A stretch of DNA of 64,000 bases from UJ101 sp965262705. Lineage in GTDB: Bacteria; Bacteroidota; Bacteroidia; Flavobacteriales; UJ101. This document shows positions 26,131-32,963 of the stretch, in pieces (the first letter of the stretch is position 1; every line of letters begins with the position of its first letter). The stretch is from assembly GCA_965262705.1 (NCBI GenBank), contig OZ253556.1:1488001-1552000 (forward strand), written 5' to 3'. The translations under genes were made by a program, and so were the position numbers. The notes beneath the pieces are model-generated. The model had not been told where the DNA came from, made no database searches, and was given only the letters and a program-made list of their open reading frames with translations.

Positions 26131-26295
26131 GAGACCGTTGCAAAACACATAAAAAGATATGAAAAAGAAAGCATCTAACTTCAAACTGCTTCCTTCTCAA
26201 AAAATTAAAATCCTCCATACCCAAAAGGTTGCTCCGGCATTTAATTTTTATCGAGCGTTGCATTTTTTTGTTAGAGTGCTTTTTGCAAAGGGCTC
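26131..26295 (-). mobile_element. MITE-like element (copy F)
   Basis: Reverse-oriented family copy with ends GAGACCGTTGCA and TTGCAAAGGGCTC and the typical interior (AAAATTAAAATCCTCC, then GTTGCTCCGGCATTTAATTT). Flanks differ (gttaa and aataa), so no target duplication. Its left boundary is the break point of a truncated Rossmann-protein gene. Confidence 0.8.
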
Positions 26296-26340
26296 AATAA
26301 ATTTATAAACTTATATTTGTAAAAAGATAAAAAAATTTAA

Positions 26341-26853
26341 ATGCTTTTAAAAAAACGAAAAGCATCTATTGAAGAATACGATGTAATTTTATCGCTTTTA
26401 AAACAGACTGCAAATTGGCTAAAGAGAGAAAAAATAAATCATTGGCAAGTGTGGTTAGACCCAACGGAAGAGCGTTTGAATTGGATTAGAGAGGGATTAG
26501 AGCAACAACAATTTTATTTTGTATATGATGGGCATACAGATAAATTAATAGGTATGTACAGGCTTATGTTTTCCGATGAACTATACTGGGGAAAGAAAAA
26601 TAAAAAAGCCGGATACGTGCATTCGCTAGTAATAAAGGAAGAATATAAAGGAAATAAGATCGGTAGAAAAATATTAGACGATATTGAGCAATTACTTCGT
26701 AATAAGTCTATTCGTCTATTTAGATTAGATTGTAATGCAGATAATAAAAAGTTATATTCATACTATACCCATCAAGGGTTTGAAAAGGTAGGCGAAACTG
26801 TTATGCCTCACTCACGTATTTTCTTATTTGAGAAAAAATTAATCATAGCGTGA
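26341..26853 (+). CDS. GNAT-family N-acetyltransferase
   Basis: A 170-residue acetyl-CoA-dependent transferase of the Gcn5 superfamily. The acetyl-CoA pyrophosphate-binding segment is AGYVHSLVIKEEYKGNKIGR (Val-x-x-x-Tyr-x-Gly-x-x-Ile-Gly) in the third quarter. It is followed by LFRLDCNADNKKLYSYYTHQ and GFEKVG, the classical C-terminal strand pair. Residues 20-40 have a Trp-rich segment (INHWQVWLDP) also seen in uncharacterised GNATs. The acceptor is unknown. A TATATTTG box (26312-26319) lies shortly upstream. Confidence 0.88.
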   Translation: MLLKKRKASIEEYDVILSLLKQTANWLKREKINHWQVWLDPTEERLNWIREGLEQQQFYFVYDGHTDKLIGMYRLMFSDELYWGKKNKKAGYVHSLVIKEEYKGNKIGRKILDDIEQLLRNKSIRLFRLDCNADNKKLYSYYTHQGFEKVGETVMPHSRIFLFEKKLIIA

Positions 26854-26861
26854 GGGTTTAA

Positions 26862-26905
26862 AAAAGCACTCTATCAACTTCAGGTCAGTGCCATCTGAAG
26901 GTCTC
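26862..26905. mobile_element. Mobile-repeat fragment abutting ytxJ
   Basis: AAAAAAGCACTCTATCAACTT, a CAGGTCAGTGCC piece and a terminal GGTCTC lie in 44 bases and end one base before the ytxJ stop codon. This is a shrunken derivative of the repeat family lacking the left terminus. Confidence 0.45.
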
Positions 26906-27247
26906 TTAAACTAAATGCTCAACTATTTTTTCCGGACTTATTGCCAAATGCGTTACGGTATAAACTACCTTACCATTTTCTAATAAAATAATTTGCGGCG
27001 ACTGATGTAAAACGCCTGTTTTTTCTGCCACTTCTTGCGATACAGAACGATAAGACAGCAAATCTAAATAATGAAAATCAACTTTACCTTCTAATAAGGC
27101 AAATCCCGATTCCAGTTTATCATAGGCACTTTGGCTGATTCCACACGTTTTGCTGTGTTTAAAAATAATCTGCGGTTTATGCTTTGAGTTTTCAATGAGG
27201 GCATCTATTTTCTCTATGGCATCTAAATTTTTCCAACTTTTTATCAT
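26906..27247 (-). CDS. ytxJ: Bacilliredoxin-like protein YtxJ
   Basis: A 113-residue thioredoxin-fold protein of the YtxJ/BrxC family, which acts as a monothiol redoxin for bacillithiol-mixed disulfides. The active site is FKHSKTCGISQSA with Cys35, and HQSPQIILLENGKVV holds the cis-Pro loop. Bacillithiol is known in some Bacteroidota, so the role is plausible. No bshABC gene is in the window. Single gene, minus strand, convergent with the GNAT gene. Confidence 0.9.
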   Translation of the reverse strand: MIKSWKNLDAIEKIDALIENSKHKPQIIFKHSKTCGISQSAYDKLESGFALLEGKVDFHYLDLLSYRSVSQEVAEKTGVLHQSPQIILLENGKVVYTVTHLAISPEKIVEHLV

Positions 27248-27319
27248 TTTTACTTTTTTAATTTACTAAAATACAAAAGTAAGAATAATTTCATAGAAGT
27301 AATCTTAAATGGTATTTAT

Positions 27320-27483
27320 GAGACCGTTGCAGAATATATAAAAAAGTATGAAAAAGAAAGCATCTAACTTCAAACGGCTTCCTTATCAAAAAATTAAAAT
27401 CCTCACAACCATTAGGCTGCCCCAGGATTTAATTTTCCTTGAGCGTTGCATTTTTTTGTTAGATTGCTTTTTGCAACGGTCTC
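27320..27483 (-). mobile_element. MITE-like element (copy G)
   Basis: Reverse-oriented 164-bp copy, GAGACCGTTGCAGAATA to TTGCAACGGTCTC, with a perfect 5-bp target duplication (TTTAT at 27315-27319 and 27484-27488). It lies 72 bases upstream of the ytxJ start codon and 47 bases upstream of the YjbR-like pseudogene, which are divergently oriented. Confidence 0.88.
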
Positions 27484-27530
27484 TTTATTTATTTTCTTAA
27501 ACTTAAAAAAATGTTTTATTTTTGCTGAAG

Positions 27531-27886
27531 ATGAATATTGAGCAGTTTAGAGGTTTTTGTTTAGAAAAACCTTTTGTTACAGAAGAATTTCCTTTCAGCC
27601 CGGAAAATTTAGTATTTAAAGTTGCAGGAAAAATATTTGCTATTACTGATTTGGAGGGTGCCGGGTTTAAGGTTAACTTAAAATGCAATCCCGATTATTC
27701 TATAGAATTAAGAGAGTTATACCCTGAAGTTTCTCCGGTTATCACATGAACAAAAAGCATTGGAATACGGTACAATTTAATGGCAGTTTAAGCATTCCCT
27801 TTTTGTATGAATTAATTAATCATTCCTATAATTTGGTTATAAAAAGTCTGCCTAAATTTAAACAAAAAGAGCTCGGACTGCTTTAA
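27531..27886 (+). pseudogene. MmcQ/YjbR-family protein, frameshifted
   Basis: The first frame from the ATG at 27531 gives MNIEQFRGFCLEKPFVTEEF, FPFSPENLVFKVAGKIFAIT and NPDYSIELRELYPEVSPV, then stops at 27749. The remaining family sequence continues in the next frame: GYHMNKKHWNTVQ, then LINHSYNLVIKSLPKFKQK, ending at 27886. Together they make a normal-length CyaY-like YjbR protein of about 118 residues, a double-wing DNA-binding fold of unknown role. The lesion maps to CCGGTT near 27735-27740, where one missing G would restore PGYHMNKKHW. It is either a real pseudogene or a single-base sequencing error. Confidence 0.82.
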
Positions 27887-27968
27887 TCGAACAATAATAA
27901 TTTATAAACCACTATTTATAAACCACTATATTTATTTTAAATCCTTTAATTTTTTAATAACAAATAGA

Positions 27969-28598
27969 ATGACATTAATAGAAAAATTACAGAAGCGTTA
28001 CGCAACAAAAAAATTTGACCCAACGAAAAAAGTATCAAAAGAAAAGGTTACACGCATTTTAAAAGCGGCTAATTTAAGCGCTTCCTCCTTTGGACTTCAG
28101 CCCTACAAATTTGTATTAGTGAATAATAAAGAAAAAAGAAAAGTACTTATAAACCATTCTTTTGGTCAAACAAAAGTTGTTGAGGCTTCTCATCTATTGG
28201 TATTAGCCATTCGTACGGATATTAACGAAATCTTTATAGAAGATTATATTCATTTTGTAGAAAATGAACGAAAATTGCCTGAAGGCGCTTTAAAAGAATA
28301 TAAAGCAAAGGGTTCTAATTTTATAAAATCACTCGATACACCAAAAAAGCATCAATGGGCAGCTCAACAAGCCTATATTGCTATGGGGACGCTGCTTATT
28401 GCCTGTGCAGAAGAAGGGGTTGACAGTTGCCCTATGGAAGGATTTGTTGCAGAAAAATATGATGAAGTATTAGGATTGAAAGAAAAACAATTAACATCGG
28501 TATTAGTATTGCCCATAGGTTACGCAGCAGAAGATGACCCTTATAAAGCCTTTAAGAAAGTTAGGCGTCCTTTGGAGGATATGATAGAAGAAATTTAA
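27969..28598 (+). CDS. NAD(P)H-dependent nitroreductase-family oxidoreductase
   Basis: FMN-dependent homodimeric reductase of the NfsB-like group. The 209 residues open with LIEKLQKRYATKKFDPTKKV (FMN-phosphate-contacting Arg-x-Ser/Ala-x-Arg region). They continue with NLSASSFGLQPYKFVLV, the flavin-contacting Ser-Ser-x-x-x-Gln-Pro motif, AWAAQQAYIAMG-type helix (QWAAQQAYIAMG), and CPMEGF for the flavin edge. The substrate could be quinones, nitroaromatics or dihydropteridine. It precedes lipB by about 45 bases on the same strand. Confidence 0.9.
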   Translation: MTLIEKLQKRYATKKFDPTKKVSKEKVTRILKAANLSASSFGLQPYKFVLVNNKEKRKVLINHSFGQTKVVEASHLLVLAIRTDINEIFIEDYIHFVENERKLPEGALKEYKAKGSNFIKSLDTPKKHQWAAQQAYIAMGTLLIACAEEGVDSCPMEGFVAEKYDEVLGLKEKQLTSVLVLPIGYAAEDDPYKAFKKVRRPLEDMIEEI

Positions 28599-28642
28599 AT
28601 AAAAATGGAGGTAAACCGTGTTTGCTCAACTTACGTCAATCG

Positions 28643-29356
28643 ATGAAAAATAAAGTTATGAAATTTCAAGATTTAGGGTTAATGAATTATCAAAAGGCTT
28701 GGGATTATCAAACACAACTCTTTGACCGAATCATCCAACAAAAAATAGAAAACCGTAAACGCTCGAAAGAAAAAAAGTTAGGGTTCGCTACGGATAATTA
28801 TTTGCTATTTGTAGAGCATTTACCGGTTTACACCTTAGGGAAGAGTGGCAATATAAAAAACTTATTAGCAACTGAAAATTTTTTAAAAGATACCGATATT
28901 TCCTTCTATAGGGTTAACCGGGGTGGAGATATTACGTATCACGGACCAGGACAAATCGTAGGTTATCCTATATTAGATTTGGACAATTTTTTTGCCGACC
29001 TACATCAATATCTACGATTTTTAGAGGAAATAATTATTCAGGTATTACGAGATTATAATTTGGAGGGCATGCGCTCAAAAGGAGAAACCGGGGTTTGGTT
29101 AGATGTGGGAAAACCTCAGGCAAGAAAAATATGTGCCATTGGGGTGCGGATGAGTCGGTGGGTTACCATGCACGGATTTGCGCTTAATGTCAATACAAAA
29201 ATGAATCATTTTAATCATATTATCCCCTGCGGTATTAAGGGAAAGCAGGTTACCTCGCTCCGTCAAGAGCTACAGCATGAAGTTCCTATGCAACAAGTAA
29301 AAACGAAATTGATGAACTATTTTGCAAAACAATTTCAAGCGGAATATGAATTTTAG
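28643..29356 (+). CDS. lipB: Octanoyltransferase
   Basis: LipB moves octanoyl from ACP to lipoyl domains of 2-oxoacid dehydrogenases and the glycine cleavage H protein. From the ATG at 28643 the protein has 237 residues. It has the RGGDITYHGPGQIVGYPILD signature (its first Gly-Gly-x-x-Thr-x-His loop), TGVWLDVGKPQARKICAIGV, and the catalytic PCGIKGKQVTSL with Cys196 followed by the conserved Lys. The longer frame from a TTG at 28622 adds no homologous sequence, and an alternative ATG lies at 28658. It is convergent with uvrC and shares a hairpin terminator. Confidence 0.94.
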   Translation: MKNKVMKFQDLGLMNYQKAWDYQTQLFDRIIQQKIENRKRSKEKKLGFATDNYLLFVEHLPVYTLGKSGNIKNLLATENFLKDTDISFYRVNRGGDITYHGPGQIVGYPILDLDNFFADLHQYLRFLEEIIIQVLRDYNLEGMRSKGETGVWLDVGKPQARKICAIGVRMSRWVTMHGFALNVNTKMNHFNHIIPCGIKGKQVTSLRQELQHEVPMQQVKTKLMNYFAKQFQAEYEF

Positions 29357-29373
29357 TTTCATATTTTCTGAAA

Positions 29374-29395
29374 ACCTTTAGCGCAGGCTAAAGGT
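29374..29395. terminator. Bidirectional hairpin between lipB and uvrC
   Basis: ACCTTTAGC and GCTAAAGGT form a perfect 9-bp stem around GCAG, overlapping the last codons and stop of uvrC. It serves both converging genes. On the lipB side CTTTCG follows, only a weak U-tract, so it may act mainly as an mRNA 3'-end stabiliser. The CTTTAGC core resembles the scattered GTCAGCG...GCTAAAG repeat. Confidence 0.6.
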
Positions 29396-31193
29396 CTTTC
29401 GTATTAAAATACTGGAAAACTAAATTACCTTTATGTCTCCCTGCGATTTCTTCTAATTCTGTTCTTGAAACTTTTTTGATTCTTTTGACAGATTTGAACT
29501 TTTTAAGCAATTCAATAATTGTTTTTTCACCAATCCCCTTGATATTTTCTAACTCGCTTTTTGTCGCGCTTTTGCTTCTTAAACTTCGATGAAAGGTAAT
29601 TCCAAAACGATGTGCTTCATTACGCGCATATTGGATCACTTTTAAAGTTTCGGAATTTTTATCTAAGTAAAGCGGAACGGGGTCGTCAGGAAAAAATAAT
29701 TCTTCCAGTCGTTTAGCAATTCCAAGAATCGTTACCTTTCCTCGAATTTTTAACTGTTTTAGACTTTTCAATGCCGCATTAAGTTGTCCTTTTCCGCCAT
29801 CAATTATAATTAAATCAGGTAAAGTTATTTTCTCTTTTAATAACTGATGATAGCGGCGATAAATGATCTCGGTCATCGAAGCAAAATCATCAGGTCCTTC
29901 TACTGTTTTTACTTTATAATGGCGATAATCTTTCTTATAGGGCGTTCCATTTTTAAAAACTACACAAGCCGCCACCGGATGAACGCCTTGTATGTTTGAA
30001 TTATCGAAGCATTCAATGGTACGAGGTTCAACGGGCATGCGCAAATCCTTTTTCATCTGCGCCATAATGCGATTCGTATGACGATCGGGATCTATGATTT
30101 TAAATTGTTTAAAGCGTTCCTGCCGAAAGTATTTAGCATTTCTCAACGACAACTTAATTAGCTTCCGCTTATCTCCTATTTTGGGAATGGTCAATTTTAC
30201 GCCCGGAATTTTAAAATTAATATCCAACAAAGAATAAATTTCGCGCGATTGAGAATGAAACCGATCTCTAATTTCAACTAATGTATTTTGCAGGATTTCC
30301 TTGTCTGATTCGTTCAACTTTTTACGATACTCAAAAGTATGGCCTTGTATAATAGCGCCATGATTCACTTTCATGTAATTAACATAAGCATATTCTGAGT
30401 CTCCCACGACTGAAAAAACATCTACATCATTAATTTTTGGATTGACTACTGTTGATTTGACCTGATAGTTTTCTAAAATAGCTATTTTATCTTTTATATC
30501 TTGTGCTTCTTCAAATTTTAATTCAGCCGCATATTTCTGCATTAATTGATACATATACGTTTTTGCGTCATTAAAATTTCCTTTGAGCAGGTTACGAACC
30601 GCATGAATAATTTTATCATACGCTTCTTCTGTCTGATAAGCCTCGCAGGGGCCAAGGCAATTATTTAGATGATACTCTAAACAAACGCTAAATTTATTTT
30701 TATGTATATTTTTTCCCGATAAAGGATAATGACAGTTGCGCAGTGGATAAATTGTTCTAATCAAATCTAATAAAGCATTCATCATCTTAACTGAGGAATA
30801 GGGGCCGAAATATTCCGACCCGTCTTTGACTACTCTTCGGGTAGAAAAAACTCTTGGAAACGGCTCATTTTTAATACATATCCAGGGGTAGGTTTTATCA
30901 TCCTTGAGCATAATGTTATACTTAGGCTGATGTTTTTTTATCAAATTATTCTCAAGTAATAACGCATCAAATTCCGTTTCAACTACTAAGGTTTTAATAT
31001 CCGCTATTTTCTTTATTAGTACTGTTGTCTTACCTGATTCGGGAGTTTTAGTAAAATATGAACTTACCCGTTTTTTTAAATTCTTTGCTTTTCCAATATA
31101 TAATATATTCTCATTTTTATCAAAATATTGATAAACGCCGGGTGTTTCGGGCAGCGTTTTTAACAGTAAATTGATTTTATCAGAGGTATTCAT
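29388..31193 (-). CDS. uvrC: Excinuclease ABC subunit C
   Basis: UvrC makes both incisions in nucleotide excision repair after UvrAB loading. The 601 residues contain the GIY-YIG nuclease (PGVYQYFDKNENILYIGKAK, residues about 17-36, 3' incision) and a Cys-rich CVCLEYHLNNCLGPC-like linker (CLEYHLNNCLGPCEA). There is a UVR motif (KYAAELKFEEAQDIKDKI) for UvrB contact, an RNase-H-like endonuclease core (ECFDNSNIQGVHPVAACVVF and LIIIDGGKGQLNAAL), and terminal helix-hairpin-helix motifs (ENIKGIGEKTIIELLKKFKS). All catalytic regions are intact. Single gene. Confidence 0.97.
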   Translation of the reverse strand: MNTSDKINLLLKTLPETPGVYQYFDKNENILYIGKAKNLKKRVSSYFTKTPESGKTTVLIKKIADIKTLVVETEFDALLLENNLIKKHQPKYNIMLKDDKTYPWICIKNEPFPRVFSTRRVVKDGSEYFGPYSSVKMMNALLDLIRTIYPLRNCHYPLSGKNIHKNKFSVCLEYHLNNCLGPCEAYQTEEAYDKIIHAVRNLLKGNFNDAKTYMYQLMQKYAAELKFEEAQDIKDKIAILENYQVKSTVVNPKINDVDVFSVVGDSEYAYVNYMKVNHGAIIQGHTFEYRKKLNESDKEILQNTLVEIRDRFHSQSREIYSLLDINFKIPGVKLTIPKIGDKRKLIKLSLRNAKYFRQERFKQFKIIDPDRHTNRIMAQMKKDLRMPVEPRTIECFDNSNIQGVHPVAACVVFKNGTPYKKDYRHYKVKTVEGPDDFASMTEIIYRRYHQLLKEKITLPDLIIIDGGKGQLNAALKSLKQLKIRGKVTILGIAKRLEELFFPDDPVPLYLDKNSETLKVIQYARNEAHRFGITFHRSLRSKSATKSELENIKGIGEKTIIELLKKFKSVKRIKKVSRTELEEIAGRHKGNLVFQYFNTKDL

Positions 31194-31233
31194 CAGTACA
31201 AAAATAGGGCTTATCCTGCTATTTTAAAAGAAA

Positions 31234-31398
31234 GAGACCGTTGCAAAAAGCACGCTAACAAAAAAAAGCAACGCCCGAGGAAAATTAAACACCGGAGCAA
31301 CCTAATGGTTGTGGAGGATTTTAATTTTTTGACAAGAAATCAGTTTGAAGTTAGATGCTTTCTTTTTCATACTTTTTTATGTGTTCTGCAACGGTCTC
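31234..31398 (+). mobile_element. MITE-like element (copy H)
   Basis: Forward 165-bp copy with GAGACCGTTGCAAAAAGC and TGCAACGGTCTC ends and a perfect 5-bp target duplication (AGAAA at 31229-31233 and 31399-31403). It lies between the divergent uvrC and DUF3810 genes, 40 bases from the uvrC start, so it may influence or carry promoters for either gene. Confidence 0.88.
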
Positions 31399-31481
31399 AG
31401 AAAATAGTTTCTCATTCATTATATAATTAATACATTTGGGAAAAATTAAAGTTTATCGTGACCAATTATAAATTATGACCC

Positions 31482-32585
31482 ATGAAAAAGCCATTCAGCA
31501 AAATAATTATACTTTTTATCTTACTATTTTTTCAAGTTCTTTTGGTACGACTGTTAGCGCAGTTTCCAGGATTTATTACGCAGTTTTATACGGAAGGACT
31601 TTACTCTTATCTGTCTTCATTTCAGCGATATGTTTTCGGTTTTTTTGGGTTTCCTTTAGGGGATTTAGTATATGCCCTTCTAATAATAATAGGGCTGTAT
31701 TGGCTCATCTTACTATTAAAAAGCAGGCTGAAAGGCGTTAAGGTCTTTTTATATAGAATATTGCTTGTGTGCAACATATTTTATTTCTCCTTTCATTTTT
31801 TTTGGGGGATCAATTATTATAAATATCCTTTCTCTAAGCAATTTAACTTAACACCACAACAGATAACAAATCAGGGTCTGTTTGATATTACGGCCCTTTT
31901 TATAAAAAAAACCAATGAGTTAAGAGAACAATTACAAGAGGATGAAAAAGGAGTTTTTAAAAATAAAAACACGCTTGCTCCGATGGCTACGGTCGTTTCA
32001 AAAGCCTATGATACTCTGGGAAAGAAAATAGGGTTAGAGTCATACGTAAAAAAGCCCTTATATATTAGCTGGTACTCTCGTTGGATTTCTTACTTAGGAA
32101 TGGGAGGGTATTACAACCCCTTTTTTGGTTCTGCACAAGTAAACAGCACGATTCCAACCATGGATTATGGTATGGTTATTAGCCATGAGATGACGCATCA
32201 ATATGGTTTTGCAAGTGAAAAGGAAGCCAATTATATGGCGTTTTTAAATTGTTTGAATTCTCATAATAAAGATATGCAGTATTCTGCTTATTATAATACC
32301 CTTTGGCGCTTTCTTTACGAAGTATATAAAATAGACCGTGAAAAGTTTAAAGTTTTTAGAAAACAATTATCTGAAAGGGTAGAAAGAGACAGGAAAGCAG
32401 ATATTTTACACCATAAAAAATATAGAGGGAAACTCAACGATATTTTTAGCAAGGCAAACGACTTATATTTAAAATCAAATGGCCAGAAAGGGACTTCTTC
32501 TTATTCAAAATACACCCAACTCGTATTAAATCAATATGTTGCCGAAAAAAATAATACGGCAAAATGGAGAGTTATTCTACGCTAA
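31482..32585 (+). CDS. DUF3810 membrane protein with zinc-peptidase motif
   Basis: A 367-residue protein of the DUF3810 family common in Bacteroidota. Three hydrophobic helices occupy the first 110 residues (FILLFFQVLLVRLLA, GDLVYALLIIIGLYWLILLL, and the segment before FWGINYYKYP). The C-terminal domain has HEMTHQYGF, an HExxH gluzincin-like site with His235, Glu236 and His239, and ASEKEANYMAF with the third-ligand Glu downstream. A membrane-anchored metallopeptidase is the natural inference. No substrate is known. A competing frame at 31475 is a shadow. Confidence 0.85.
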   Translation: MKKPFSKIIILFILLFFQVLLVRLLAQFPGFITQFYTEGLYSYLSSFQRYVFGFFGFPLGDLVYALLIIIGLYWLILLLKSRLKGVKVFLYRILLVCNIFYFSFHFFWGINYYKYPFSKQFNLTPQQITNQGLFDITALFIKKTNELREQLQEDEKGVFKNKNTLAPMATVVSKAYDTLGKKIGLESYVKKPLYISWYSRWISYLGMGGYYNPFFGSAQVNSTIPTMDYGMVISHEMTHQYGFASEKEANYMAFLNCLNSHNKDMQYSAYYNTLWRFLYEVYKIDREKFKVFRKQLSERVERDRKADILHHKKYRGKLNDIFSKANDLYLKSNGQKGTSSYSKYTQLVLNQYVAEKNNTAKWRVILR

Positions 32586-32753
32586 AAGATAATAGAAAAA
32601 ATGTGTAAGTTAAAATTCTCTGATATAAGCAACGTTAAGTGTTTCACGAAACTTAACTATCTTTTATATTAAACCGTTGCATAATACATAAAAAATAGTT
32701 GTTTTATACACAATCAGGCATTATTTTTAACGTTTTACCCATAAGAATAAGAA
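32586..32753. other. Short gap with a mobile-repeat fragment
   Basis: Contains AAACCGTTGCATAATACATA at about 32672-32691, a left-end fragment of the MITE family without its remainder, and otherwise AT-rich DNA. No gene is seen. Confidence 0.45.
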
Positions 32754-32916
32754 TAGACCGTTGCAGGACACATAAAAAAGTATGAAAAAGAAAGCACCTA
32801 ACTTCAAACGGCTTCCTTCTCAAAAAATTAAAATCCTCACAACCATTAGGTTGCTCCGGTGTTTAATTTTTATCGGGCGTTGCTTTTTTTGTTAGTGTAC
32901 TTTTTGCAACGGTCTC
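32754..32916 (-). mobile_element. MITE-like element (copy I)
   Basis: Reverse-oriented 163-bp copy from TAGACCGTTGCAGGACAC to TTGCAACGGTCTC, with a perfect 5-bp target duplication (AAGAA at 32749-32753 and 32917-32921). It is 47 bases upstream of the TPR protein gene, whose promoter must therefore lie in the remaining few dozen bases or inside the MITE end. Confidence 0.87.
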
Positions 32917-32963
32917 AAGAATTGAATAAAATGTCGTATCTTTAAAACGTATAAATATTTTGA

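Noticed and set aside
26312..26319. MITE-supplied promoter for the GNAT gene
   Set aside because: The TATATTTG box is plausible, but the nearest TTG in the MITE end is 26 bases away, too far for a normal -33/-7 pair.
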